Part shown: positions 9,355 to 17,339 of the stretch, one piece after another
Position numbering within the stretch: position 1 is the first letter of the stretch
Layout: every line of letters starts with the position of its first letter
Source of the DNA: Nostoc linckia FACHB-104
Lineage (GTDB): Bacteria; Cyanobacteriota; Cyanobacteriia; Cyanobacteriales; Nostocaceae
Reading direction: 5' to 3'
DNA length: 64,000 bases
Assembly: GCF_014696615.1 (NCBI RefSeq)
Contig: NZ_JACJQJ010000025.1
Coordinates: 1 to 64,000, forward strand
Program-made: the position numbers and the translations under genes
Notes under the pieces: generated by a model
Told to the model about the DNA's origin: nothing
The model's input: the letters and a program-made list of their open reading frames with translations, nothing else
Databases searched by the model: none

Positions 9355-10539
9355 TTATTCGTAGTGGATACCAGCTTGTTTAAATCTGTGCAGAACTTCA
9401 CCCAAGCGATCGCAATCTGCAATTAAACTGATCCTGACATATCCTTCGCCGGCAACACCAAAGGCATTACCAGGAGTGACGACAACGCCGGTTTGTTGCA
9501 GGACATCTAGAGCGAAATCTGTAGAACCAACGCCTACAGGACATTTCACCCAGAGATACATTGTGGCTTTGGTTTTAGGAATATCCCAACCCAGTTTGCC
9601 TAACCCTTCAATCAGGAAATCGCGGCGAGTGCGATAGCGTTGTTGGACTTCATGCAAATAGACATCTGGCAATTGCAAGGCAGTTTCTGCGGCTGTTTGT
9701 AAGGCAGCAAAAATGCCATAGTCTAAGTTGGTTTTTAAAGTCCGCAAACCTTGGATCACATGACGATTCCCCACCACAAAGCCAACGCGCCAACCTGCCA
9801 TATTGTAGGTTTTGGATAAGGTGTGAAACTCTACACCAATCTCCTTGGCACCGGGAATTTCTAATAAACTAGTGGGTTGATAACCATCAAAGGCTAACTC
9901 GGCATAACACAAGTCATGTACTAAGAGAATTTCGTGTTTCCTAGCAAAAGCAACGATTTCTTCAAAAAATTCCCGAGGTGCGGTAGCTGCTGTGGGATTG
10001 CTGGGATAGTTGAAATAGAGGATTTTGGCTTTTTGCGCCACTTCATCAGGAATCGCCCCTAAATCAATTAGCCAGTCGTTCTCTGGCTTGAGAATCAAGC
10101 TGTAAACTTGCCCACCAGCGATTACCGGGCCGCGAAAATGGGCGGGGTAAGCAGGAGATGGTACTAGAACGATATCACCAGGATTGATATAGGCGATCGC
10201 TAAATGAGTTAATCCTTCTTTGGAACCCAGTAGGGGCAAAGCTTCACTATCGGGATCGAGAGAGACACCATAACGGCGATCGTACCAATTGGTAATGGCA
10301 CGACGGAAACTTGCAGTCCCTTCAAACGGTGGATAGCCATGATTGGCAGGATTTTGCAAAGCTGCCATTGCTGCTTCTACCACCGGTTGCGGTGTCGGCC
10401 CATCCGGGTTTCCCATCCCCAAATCAATCAAATCTAACCCTTGCTCCCTCGCCTTTGCCTTTAGCTCATCTAAACGAGCAAATACATAAGGTGGTAGCTT
10501 CTGTATGCGATCTGCTGGGACAATCCAATCGAAACTCAT
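9355..10539 (-). CDS. PLP aminotransferase, AlaC/aspartate-aminotransferase family
   Basis: A 394-aa class I/II aminotransferase. It has the N-terminal block LPPYVF, GMGNPDGPTP and HGYPPFEG, the cofactor Asp and Tyr (D209, Y212 in VHDLCYAE), and the Schiff-base lysine K243 in SKTYNMAGWR. The order and wording of these blocks recall E. coli AlaC (YfdZ), a glutamate-pyruvate aminotransferase, and the related LL-diaminopimelate aminotransferases. Annotations of such cyanobacterial proteins as aspartate aminotransferase are common, so the substrate is uncertain. The start overlaps the stop of the upstream dehydrogenase by four bases (ATGA), which implies translational coupling and a shared pathway. 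Confidence 0.9.
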   Translation of the reverse strand: MSFDWIVPADRIQKLPPYVFARLDELKAKAREQGLDLIDLGMGNPDGPTPQPVVEAAMAALQNPANHGYPPFEGTASFRRAITNWYDRRYGVSLDPDSEALPLLGSKEGLTHLAIAYINPGDIVLVPSPAYPAHFRGPVIAGGQVYSLILKPENDWLIDLGAIPDEVAQKAKILYFNYPSNPTAATAPREFFEEIVAFARKHEILLVHDLCYAELAFDGYQPTSLLEIPGAKEIGVEFHTLSKTYNMAGWRVGFVVGNRHVIQGLRTLKTNLDYGIFAALQTAAETALQLPDVYLHEVQQRYRTRRDFLIEGLGKLGWDIPKTKATMYLWVKCPVGVGSTDFALDVLQQTGVVVTPGNAFGVAGEGYVRISLIADCDRLGEVLHRFKQAGIHYE

Positions 10540-11726
10540 TGCTCAACCTCGTCACTGATACCCCTGACTGAGACGCGATTTGTCGTGTCTCGACTATCTA
10601 CTGGTGCAGTGGTAGAAACCATCGCTGCCATTAACTGTTCCAGCGCTACTTTAAAAGGTAGTCGATGGATATCGGAATTCGGATTGAGGGCGATTTCCGC
10701 AGCAGTTTGCAGTTCAGCTAGGGTAATATTGCCCAATCCCAAATCACTCAATTTTTGTGGCAATCCAATCTCTGCATAGAATTTCACTAGCTGTTGTCTG
10801 GATGTGGCTGCTAGTTGATTGCCTTGTACCATTTCTTCTAAACGCAGTTGCACTAAGATGCCATAGGCAACTTTTTCACCGTGAATACTGCTATGTCCCG
10901 CAATGTGAGTTAAACCATTATGCACTGCATGGGCAGCAACGGTACGGCACTGTGCGCCTCCTAGTCCCCCAACTACCCCAGCCATCAACACTGAAGCATC
11001 TACGACTGCTTGCCAATCTTCACTACCTGGCGCTTGCAAGGCGGTGACTGACTTTTGTAATAAAATATCACGCAAAACCCGTGCTTGTTGCACAGCACCA
11101 ATGATCAAAGTTTGTTGGGAATGTCCACTACTGACTGAAGCTTCGTACCACTTGGCGATCGCATCTCCAATTCCCGCTACTAAGGTATGCTGTGGTGCGG
11201 TTTGAATCAAGTCGTAATCCAGGATAAGCAAATCGGGACAGCGAGATAGCGCCACGTCATAAAGAAACGCCCCATCCTCAGAATACACATTCGAGAGGGC
11301 AGACCAAGCCGCACAGGTCGCCGCTGAGGTGGGAATTGTCACCACTGGTAATTGCAACTGATGGGCTACTAACTTTGCTGTATCCAGTGCTTTACCACCA
11401 CCAACACCGATAATCAAATCAGCTTTATGTGCTTTTGCTGCTTTTTGCAAAGATTGCAAGCTAGCTTCACAGCAATCTGCACCATAGTCAGCTGCGGCGA
11501 TATCTAGATGTTCTTGTTCTAAAATTGGCTGCAAACTTTCTTTGGTAATCGCCAGAGTTTGCTTTCCCGCCACAATTAAGGGACGATTCCCTAAACGCGC
11601 AATCTCTGTTGATGCCGTCTGCAATATACTGGAACCACGAATTACTTTTGCTGGCGCGATCGCCAACGTCAATAATGAACTAGGTGTTTGAGTAGACAAG
11701 GTTTGAGTAGAAATTTGATTGGGCAT
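10536..11726 (-). CDS. Iron-containing alcohol/glycerol dehydrogenase family protein
   Basis: A 396-aa protein of the metal-dependent alcohol dehydrogenase / glycerol dehydrogenase superfamily. The Rossmann part has GVGGGKALDTAK (NAD(P) pyrophosphate loop, about residues 112-123) and IPTSAATCAAWS. The metal site is suggested by Asp in GIGDAIAKWYE and by His residues in AAHAVHNGL and HSSIHGEKVAYG. This is the glycerol-dehydrogenase-like layout; the true substrate is unknown. It is the first gene of a two-gene unit on the minus strand and overlaps the aminotransferase by four bases. A dehydrogenase feeding a keto acid or aldehyde to an aminotransferase is a reasonable inference but not proven. 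Confidence 0.85.
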   Translation of the reverse strand: MPNQISTQTLSTQTPSSLLTLAIAPAKVIRGSSILQTASTEIARLGNRPLIVAGKQTLAITKESLQPILEQEHLDIAAADYGADCCEASLQSLQKAAKAHKADLIIGVGGGKALDTAKLVAHQLQLPVVTIPTSAATCAAWSALSNVYSEDGAFLYDVALSRCPDLLILDYDLIQTAPQHTLVAGIGDAIAKWYEASVSSGHSQQTLIIGAVQQARVLRDILLQKSVTALQAPGSEDWQAVVDASVLMAGVVGGLGGAQCRTVAAHAVHNGLTHIAGHSSIHGEKVAYGILVQLRLEEMVQGNQLAATSRQQLVKFYAEIGLPQKLSDLGLGNITLAELQTAAEIALNPNSDIHRLPFKVALEQLMAAMVSTTAPVDSRDTTNRVSVRGISDEVEQ

Positions 11727-12138
11727 ATAACTAGTTTGCCAAAACCTTGATATTTCTTAACAAATTAAAAGCACAAATAGGTAATGATGCCGGATAGTTA
11801 TAAGTTAAGCTGTTTGCCACTATCAGCAATTCTGATGACTCAACTAATAAAATTGGGGAATGACATCGACTAAGCCCGTTGCCAACTGGTTGAGCAGTTT
11901 GACAGTATGGCTTAATTCTATATTGCCCATTATCCTAAAATTCCGAACTACCAAAGTTTTGAACAACCGTATAGTTAATTAACAATACCACTCCCAGATA
12001 CTGAGGAAAAGTCTTGGGGCATTCGGTTTTGGGTATGAGGAACAGCCAAGAATTTTTCCTACTACCATGACCGATTACCGACAAGTTGATTAAACTAATA
12101 CGTGTCTAAATTGCATAACTACTAATCAGGGCTGTTAA

Positions 12139-12169
12139 CTGTTGACGGTTGACTTTCAACCGTCAACAG
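12139..12169. repeat. Perfect hairpin built of TGTTGAC/GTCAACA heptamers
   Basis: CTGTTGACGGTTGA and its exact reverse complement are separated by CTT. The arms are made of the same heptamer seen in the tandem array at 4972-5009, here facing each other. It may be a folded form of the heptamer repeat family. Confidence 0.7.
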
Positions 12170-12352
12170 CACTCACGATGGATTGTGCAACTTAAAAGCA
12201 GAATAGCTTAACTTTTTCTTATCACTGGAATTGCTAAGTTAATATCTTAAACTAAAAAAAATCATTATTGTATACTGAAATACAAAAAAAACTATGTTTT
12301 CCTGATAACAGGAAGAGTTGATTTTATTTGCTCAAATATACTTACTACATCA

Positions 12353-12366
12353 AGAACTATAGTTCT
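12353..12366. promoter_or_regulatory. 14-bp perfect palindrome AGAACTATAGTTCT
   Basis: A perfect palindrome in the long spacer, the size of a dimeric regulator's operator. No flanking gene start is close (the nearest is the kinase at 13142), so a regulatory role is only a possibility. Confidence 0.3.
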
Positions 12367-12650
12367 GCAAAATCCTTACCCTACAACAAAAATATCAGTC
12401 TTAGGGTAGAGAAATTTATGCTGGATGATTGATGCAAACAACACAATCTCAGAAAATCCCAAAAAAAGAGAATAGCTCAACAGGGAAGAAAAACCTTGAA
12501 GGTCAAAAGCACAGGAGAACGTAGAAGGCATGAAAATCTCTCCTTTTGGAATAAAAGGTGTTTTTAATTCACATTAGGCGTAATTTATAAAACGTCAAAG
12601 CCAGAGAACAAAATACTTTTGACTTCCGCCTTACAGTACTAGTCCTCTCC

Positions 12651-12776
12651 CAATACTTGTCGGTTAAGGGCAAAAGGGGAAGGGGTAAAGGGGCAAGAAA
12701 AAACCTTTAACCCTTACCCTTTCACCTTTTCTCCAAACCAAATTAAGAGTTGAAAATCCTTAACCAAGCAGTATTG
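12651..12776. mobile_element. Miniature transposable element, copy 1 (126 bp)
   Basis: The element starts CAATACTTGTCGGTTAAGG and ends with the imperfect inverted copy CCTTAACCAAGCAGTATTG, giving terminal inverted repeats of about 19 bp. The inside is an imperfect hairpin of G/A-rich and C/T-rich arms with no coding capacity. It is flanked by exact 10-bp direct repeats AGTCCTCTCC (12641-12650 and 12777-12786), a target-site duplication. The ends resemble those I recall for IS4, whose family makes duplications of this size, so an IS4-type transposase probably moved it. Other copies are at 12798-12908 and 41621-41746. Confidence 0.88.
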
Positions 12777-12797
12777 AGTCCTCTCCAGGGTAGGGGT

Positions 12798-12908
12798 CAA
12801 TACTTGTCGGTTAAGTGCAAAAGGGCAAGACAAAACCTTTAACCCTTCCCCTTTCACCTTTTCCCCAAACCAAATTAAGAGTTGAAAATCCTTAACCGAG
12901 CAGTATTG
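12798..12908. mobile_element. Miniature transposable element, copy 2 (111 bp)
   Basis: Same ends and orientation as the copy at 12651-12776, with a shorter first inner arm. It is flanked by its own exact 10-bp direct repeat GGGTAGGGGT (12788-12797 and 12909-12918). Because both duplications differ, the two copies are independent insertions 21 bp apart, not a tandem duplication. Confidence 0.88.
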
Positions 12909-13141
12909 GGGTAGGGGTTGTTTTCAACCTGGCTAATGGCGGTGGTTTTTGTCGTAAATATGCGTTTTTTTGCTGAAAAGGGGAAAACTAATACTGAAGT
13001 CAGATACCTTTATGGATTGCAACACTTCTTGATGGCAAGCGATATGCTGCTAGCGATCGCCTTTGCTATTGCAGTCGAATTTTAGCCATTACATCTCAAA
13101 CCAAGTTTGATTAGCAATCTATCTGTTTACTCTATTCTAAT

Positions 13142-14791
13142 ATGTTCAACCAATCCAAAATTTCCTTAAAACCTCAGTTGCCTCAGATTGCAGTCAAACT
13201 GAAGCCCAAGCTATCAACATGGTCTATATTAATTGCTGCAATTACGGTGGCGATCGCTAGTTCTACTGCTATTTATCAACTCCATCAAATAGCAGAAGAT
13301 AGCAATCAAAGCAGATTACTCTTAACTAGAGTAAAAGAGCAAGTAAGCAGACTCAATGCTTTAGAATGGGAAGGAATTTCTAAAGGAAAAATTGATGATG
13401 ACTTAACTGATGAACTGGCTGAAAATAAACAAAGTAGCGCTACAATCTTGCGAGAGCTAAAGGAACTTGATAAACGCGATAATCTAAAAAATTTGCAAAG
13501 GGTTTTTGCTCTCTATAGTCGCTATCAAACTGAAATTAACAAGGCTCTAGAGTTAGTTTCCCAAAGTAAAATCAAAGAAGCACTAGCTATTGATGCAGAT
13601 GGTATTGATGAAATCTATGATGATTTATATGCTGAGGTAACAACCCTAGAGGCAGCTTATGTAAAGCAGAAACAACACACCAGAAATCTAGCAGATATAG
13701 GCACAAGTTTTGCTTTAATTTTATCAGCTACTATCATTGGCGTTTTATCTCATAAATTTACCCGAAATTTGTGGCATAAAAATCAAGAGTTAGAAAACGC
13801 CTTTAAAGAACTTCAGCAAACCCAGAATCAATTAATTCAACAAGAAAAAATGGCAGCCTTGGGGCAACTAATTGCTGGGGTTGCTCATGAAATCAATAAC
13901 CCTCTAGGCATTATCAAAGCATCAGCAAGCAACACCAATCAGGCATTACAAGAAGCCTTAGCTAATCTTCCTTCCTTAAATCAGCGTCTGCATTCTGAGG
14001 AACAAGAAAGCTTGTTTGCGCTGATCGCTCAGGCGCTGAAAAATCAAGGTGCAGTTACCTCTAAAGAAAGCCGCGCTCTAAAACGCAAAATTGCTACTTA
14101 TCTTCAAGAGTATGACATTCAAGATGCTAGATATACTGCTGATCTCTTGCTCGACATGGGTATTGGTGAAGATCTGGAATTTTTGTTGCCTGTCTTACAA
14201 GGAAATAATACTGAATGGGTTGTGCAGTTTGCATACAACCTAACTTCCTGCTTTAGCAGTAATCAGATGATTCTGAATGCTGTCGATCGCTCCGCCAAAA
14301 TTGTTTTTGCCCTGAAAAGCTATTCTCATTTCGATCACAGTGGTCAAAAGCAGTTAATGCAAGTGACTGAAGGGCTAGAAACCACGCTGGCAATATATCA
14401 AAATCAACTCAAACGCAATATTAATCTAATTCGGGATTATCAAGATATTCCCGATATTTGGGTATATTCTGACGAACTCATTCAAGTTTGGACAAACCTG
14501 ATTTTTAACGCAATTCAAGCGATGGAATCAGGGGGGACGTTAACCATTACCACTCATCAGCAAGAAAATGGTGTTGAAGTGAATATTATAGATACGGGAT
14601 CTGGGATTCCAGAAACAGTCAGGCAAAAAATCTTCGATGCCTTCTTTACTACCAAAGCTGCTGGTGAAGGTAGTGGTTTAGGGCTACATATTTGTAAGAA
14701 GATTATTGATAAACACCAAGGACGTATAAAAGTAGAGAGTCAACCAGGACAGACTGAATTCAGTGTTTGGTTACCATTAGAGTCTGTTTAG
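13142..14791 (+). CDS. Membrane-bound sensor histidine kinase with extended DHp domain
   Basis: A 549-aa sensor kinase. Two membrane segments (about 27-46 and 183-204) bracket a helical sensor region of about 135 residues with no recognisable ligand motif. A coiled linker (210-236) leads to the H-box GQLIAGVAHEINNPLG with H249 as phosphoacceptor. About 115 residues of extra helical sequence then separate this helix from the second dimerisation helix (VDRSAKIVFALKSYSHFD, about 382-399), where most kinases have a short turn. The ATPase domain has the N-box WTNLIFNAIQAM, DTGSGIP and GSGLGLHI. The next gene, 21 bases downstream, encodes a receiver protein, its likely partner. The input signal is unknown. 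Confidence 0.92.
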   Translation: MFNQSKISLKPQLPQIAVKLKPKLSTWSILIAAITVAIASSTAIYQLHQIAEDSNQSRLLLTRVKEQVSRLNALEWEGISKGKIDDDLTDELAENKQSSATILRELKELDKRDNLKNLQRVFALYSRYQTEINKALELVSQSKIKEALAIDADGIDEIYDDLYAEVTTLEAAYVKQKQHTRNLADIGTSFALILSATIIGVLSHKFTRNLWHKNQELENAFKELQQTQNQLIQQEKMAALGQLIAGVAHEINNPLGIIKASASNTNQALQEALANLPSLNQRLHSEEQESLFALIAQALKNQGAVTSKESRALKRKIATYLQEYDIQDARYTADLLLDMGIGEDLEFLLPVLQGNNTEWVVQFAYNLTSCFSSNQMILNAVDRSAKIVFALKSYSHFDHSGQKQLMQVTEGLETTLAIYQNQLKRNINLIRDYQDIPDIWVYSDELIQVWTNLIFNAIQAMESGGTLTITTHQQENGVEVNIIDTGSGIPETVRQKIFDAFFTTKAAGEGSGLGLHICKKIIDKHQGRIKVESQPGQTEFSVWLPLESV

Positions 14792-14812
14792 AGATATCGA
14801 GGAAATTTAACT

Positions 14813-15205
14813 ATGTCTGATGCTGCTATTATTTGTGTAGATGATGAAGCTTCAATTTTAAAAGTTCTCAAGGAACAACTAAAAAGATGCTTCGGCAATC
14901 AGTATGTCTATGAAGTTGCCGAAAGTGTAGAGGAAGCCTGGATAGTAATTGATGAATTAGAAGAGGATAAAATCAAAATTCTCATCATTGTCTCTGATTG
15001 GCTCATGCCAAATATTAGAGGCGATGAGTTTTTGGCTGAAGTCCATCAACGCTTCCCGGAGATTGTCACAGTCATGCTAACCGGACAAGCAGACGAAGCT
15101 GCTATTGAACGTGCTAGACAACAAGCAAATCTTTATGCTTGCATCCGCAAACCCTGGAATGAACAAGATTTGCAGCAAGTTATTACTACGGCTTTGAATT
15201 CATAG
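14813..15205 (+). CDS. Single-domain response regulator
   Basis: A 130-aa stand-alone receiver domain with the acidic pair D10-D11 (VDDEAS), the phosphoacceptor D62 in VSDWLMPNIRG, the Thr in MLTGQA and the Lys in IRKPW. It has no output domain, so it acts through protein contacts or as a phosphate carrier. It lies 21 bases after the histidine kinase and has GAGGAAATT before the ATG, so the two are almost certainly co-transcribed and form a pair. The IRKPW ending is common in receivers of the RpfG-like/hybrid type. Confidence 0.93.
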   Translation: MSDAAIICVDDEASILKVLKEQLKRCFGNQYVYEVAESVEEAWIVIDELEEDKIKILIIVSDWLMPNIRGDEFLAEVHQRFPEIVTVMLTGQADEAAIERARQQANLYACIRKPWNEQDLQQVITTALNS

Positions 15206-15214
15206 ATACGCATT

Positions 15215-15275
15215 AGGGACTTCCAAATAAAAAAACATCCCACAAAAATGGAGAATTTATTTCTTGGAAGTCCCT
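15215..15275. mobile_element. Small inverted-repeat element, MITE-like
   Basis: Perfect 12-bp inverted ends AGGGACTTCCAA and TTGGAAGTCCCT enclose 37 bp of A/T-rich sequence. It starts 10 bases after the response-regulator stop. It may be a miniature element or a terminator for the kinase-regulator pair; I see no clear target duplication. Confidence 0.5.
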
Positions 15276-15399
15276 TAGTTTAGTAGGGGCAGAAAGTTTT
15301 GTGCCTCTAAATCATGATTGATGTATTGCAAAGATTGAATTTGAACGTGAAGTCTGACAAATTATTTTCGTTAGACTTCAAGTCGTTTTGCCAACATTT

Positions 15400-15921
15400 C
15401 TAAGCTGTAGGCTTTGGCAACTGAGCAAATTTTTCTGGGTAAAGTTCCACATTTATATTAGAGTCTTCACGACTAACTAGCGATCGCTTAACCTGCCCCA
15501 AGTATAAAGGTACAGTCACACCTGGTTCTGGGTGAATTAAAGTCCGGGCACGAATTGTTAGTTGGTTTTCAGTCTTAGAACCTAAGCGGCCAAAAGAATA
15601 GAGATTACTAGCGGCTTGTCGTAAAGTTGCGTCTAATGCTGAAGTGGTAATTTGGGGTGTGGTGGAAATTACGGCTTGTGTAGAACCATTGTCATAAACC
15701 AGAGTGTAGCGGACTGCGCCAGGAATCACAGTCCGGCTCAAGGGTACTAATGAGAGTGCAAATAAACCAGCTGTGACCACCAGCATAAAGCCAGTTGTAC
15801 CCACCAGCCGAAAGCGGATGCCCCATTTAAAAATTAAACCCAGGACTGCTAAGGCGGCAAACACCAACGTTGCAATACCTGACCATTGGGTGTATTGAAG
15901 AAAATCAGCTGTTGTGAGCAT
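15400..15921 (-). CDS. ycf51: Ycf51 family protein (DUF2518)
   Basis: A 173-aa protein matching the Ycf51 family, found in cyanobacteria and some algal plastids. It opens with the family's N-terminus (TTADFLQYTQWSGI) and has two membrane segments (about 12-32 and 38-60) separated by KWGIRFRLVG. The rest is a soluble domain of beta-strand character ending in a Pro-rich tail. No enzyme motif is visible and the family's function is not established. It is convergent with the response-regulator gene. The ATG at 15921 gives the usual family length. Confidence 0.88.
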   Translation of the reverse strand: MLTTADFLQYTQWSGIATLVFAALAVLGLIFKWGIRFRLVGTTGFMLVVTAGLFALSLVPLSRTVIPGAVRYTLVYDNGSTQAVISTTPQITTSALDATLRQAASNLYSFGRLGSKTENQLTIRARTLIHPEPGVTVPLYLGQVKRSLVSREDSNINVELYPEKFAQLPKPTA

Positions 15922-16246
15922 AAGCTTGGCTACTGAGGCATGAATTTTTGATTACAGACAAAACCATTCTACCGAGTGCCTACACCCTAGCAGGCTGTTT
16001 TCCTACCTTATACCAAGTTGTCATTAGCCTTATTGTGAAATTAAGGCCCCTACTAGATGCACAACTGGGAATTACTTCTAGAGTCTGATTCCACTTCAGC
16101 TTCTTAATCTTCAATAGTAAAATTGCTGATGTAGCCGCGCACAATGCACTCAAAAAATAAGGCAGCAGGTAAGCTTATCCAATCGCTGTAGTGAACTCAA
16201 CAAGGGCTGCTAAGTCATCAGGGTTATTTATGCAGTTCAACTGTTC
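15922..16246. other. Intergenic stretch, no gene seen
   Basis: This 325-bp spacer is free of long frames, with a short imperfect repeat near 16010-16060. The promoter of ycf51 should be at its left side. Confidence 0.45.
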
Positions 16247-16576
16247 TCAGACTTCAAACTTCAGCCTTTTCACCCAACGTCTTTGCCAAAGAATGGTGGC
16301 TAGGTTAACGAATAAACAAGTCATCGCCAAGCAGAGCAAGATATAAGTCGGTAGCATCACTACACCAACTTCAAACCAAGTATATACGTGCCATGTCATG
16401 ATTAATGCAAAAATACTGGCAATTCCCGCCGATTGCCATACCTGATGTGATGGGCGATGAATTACCGTCAAGATAATTGTCGATAGTGTAGCTAATAGGT
16501 TTGCAGGAACAAGAAACGCACAGATACTAATGCAGTTGGTGCGAGAGAACTCAGCTAAGGTGTGGAAATCGAGCAT
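16247..16576 (-). CDS. Small integral membrane protein, unknown
   Basis: I do not recognise this protein. From the ATG at 16576 it is 109 aa with about three membrane helices (ICAFLVPANLLATLSTIILTV, then AGIASIFALIMTW and VVMLPTYILLCLAMTCLFVNLATIL) and a basic C-terminus (QRRWVKRLKF), which by the positive-inside rule should be cytoplasmic. A TTG at 16672 would add 32 AT-rich codons and looks less likely. No motif or neighbour gives a function. Confidence 0.5.
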   Translation of the reverse strand: MLDFHTLAEFSRTNCISICAFLVPANLLATLSTIILTVIHRPSHQVWQSAGIASIFALIMTWHVYTWFEVGVVMLPTYILLCLAMTCLFVNLATILWQRRWVKRLKFEV

Positions 16577-16736
16577 CAAGTTGTTGGGATAATGTTCGCT
16601 TATACTAACAAATTTAATATATTTCAAAATAATTGAACTAACCTTAGCATAAGATAAGAGTGAAGCAATCAATTGTGTAACATAATTTAAATTAATTACA
16701 GGCTTTAAAAATGTTAATCATATCGTTAATAACATT

Positions 16737-16759
16737 GATGGTGGGTAATCCCCACCATC
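16737..16759 (-). terminator. Hairpin just after the fasciclin gene
   Basis: GATGGTGGG and CCCACCATC form a perfect 9-bp stem with a 5-base loop, 7 bases beyond the fasciclin stop codon on the minus strand. No T-run follows, so it may act as an RNA 3'-end stabiliser rather than a classical terminator. Confidence 0.5.
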
Positions 16760-16765
16760 ACCAAA

Positions 16766-17167
16766 TCATCCCATCAAAATCACCGTATCAATGACGTGAA
16801 TTACACCATTATCCGCTTCAATATCTGCTGCTAAAACTGTGGCATTTTTCACTTCAAATCCATCAGAACAATCAATTTTAATTGGTGAACCTTCTACAGA
16901 AGTAACTGTTCCAAGTTTGGCTAAGTCAGCCTGCATCAGCTTTCCAGGCACAACATGATATTTTAAAATCCGCGTTAACTGGGGAATATTTTGCACCAAA
17001 GTTTGAATAGTTCCTGCTGGTAACTTAGCAAAAGCATCATCATTAGGAGCAAATACAGTAAACGGCCCAGGACTTTTTAATGTTTCTACTAAACCAGCAG
17101 CTTGTACAGCTGTTACTAAGGTTTTAAACGCGTCATTACTGACGGCAATATCAACAATATCAGCCAT
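16766..17167 (-). CDS. Fasciclin (FAS1) domain protein
   Basis: A single FAS1 domain of 133 aa, with both family boxes: [21 protein letters not shown] near the N-terminus (H1) and the H2-like end [12 protein letters not shown], plus the central [13 protein letters not shown]1 domains mediate adhesion or protein contacts. Unlike many bacterial relatives this one lacks a signal peptide, so it is probably cytoplasmic, as in several cyanobacterial forms. The ATG at 17167 has an AGGTGA site about six bases upstream; an in-frame GTG at 17176 overlaps that site and is unlikely to be used. Monocistronic, with a hairpin after the stop. Confidence 0.92.
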   Translation of the reverse strand: MADIVDIAVSNDAFKTLVTAVQAAGLVETLKSPGPFTVFAPNDDAFAKLPAGTIQTLVQNIPQLTRILKYHVVPGKLMQADLAKLGTVTSVEGSPIKIDCSDGFEVKNATVLAADIEADNGVIHVIDTVILMG

Positions 17168-17339
17168 TGATTTCACCTAATATTTGTGTATGTCATCATA
17201 AAGGATAGTAAACCATTTTTAAGTTTTATTACACAACTTGAGTAAAAAATTAGGTGCAATTATATAACACTGACACGCAAGTGTATTCTTGTTAGATATC
17301 TCTTTATGATCAGCATAGAAAAATATCATTGTAGGTAAA

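Larger units (their letters stand above)
11727..12638. other. Long intergenic region with hairpins
   Basis: This is the first part of a 1.4-kb gene-free stretch. It holds a perfect 14-bp-stem hairpin (12139-12169), a small TTCCTG/CAGGAA hairpin near 12298-12315 and a 14-bp palindrome (12353-12366). No coding frame of note on either strand. The promoter of the minus-strand dehydrogenase lies near its left edge. Confidence 0.5.
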
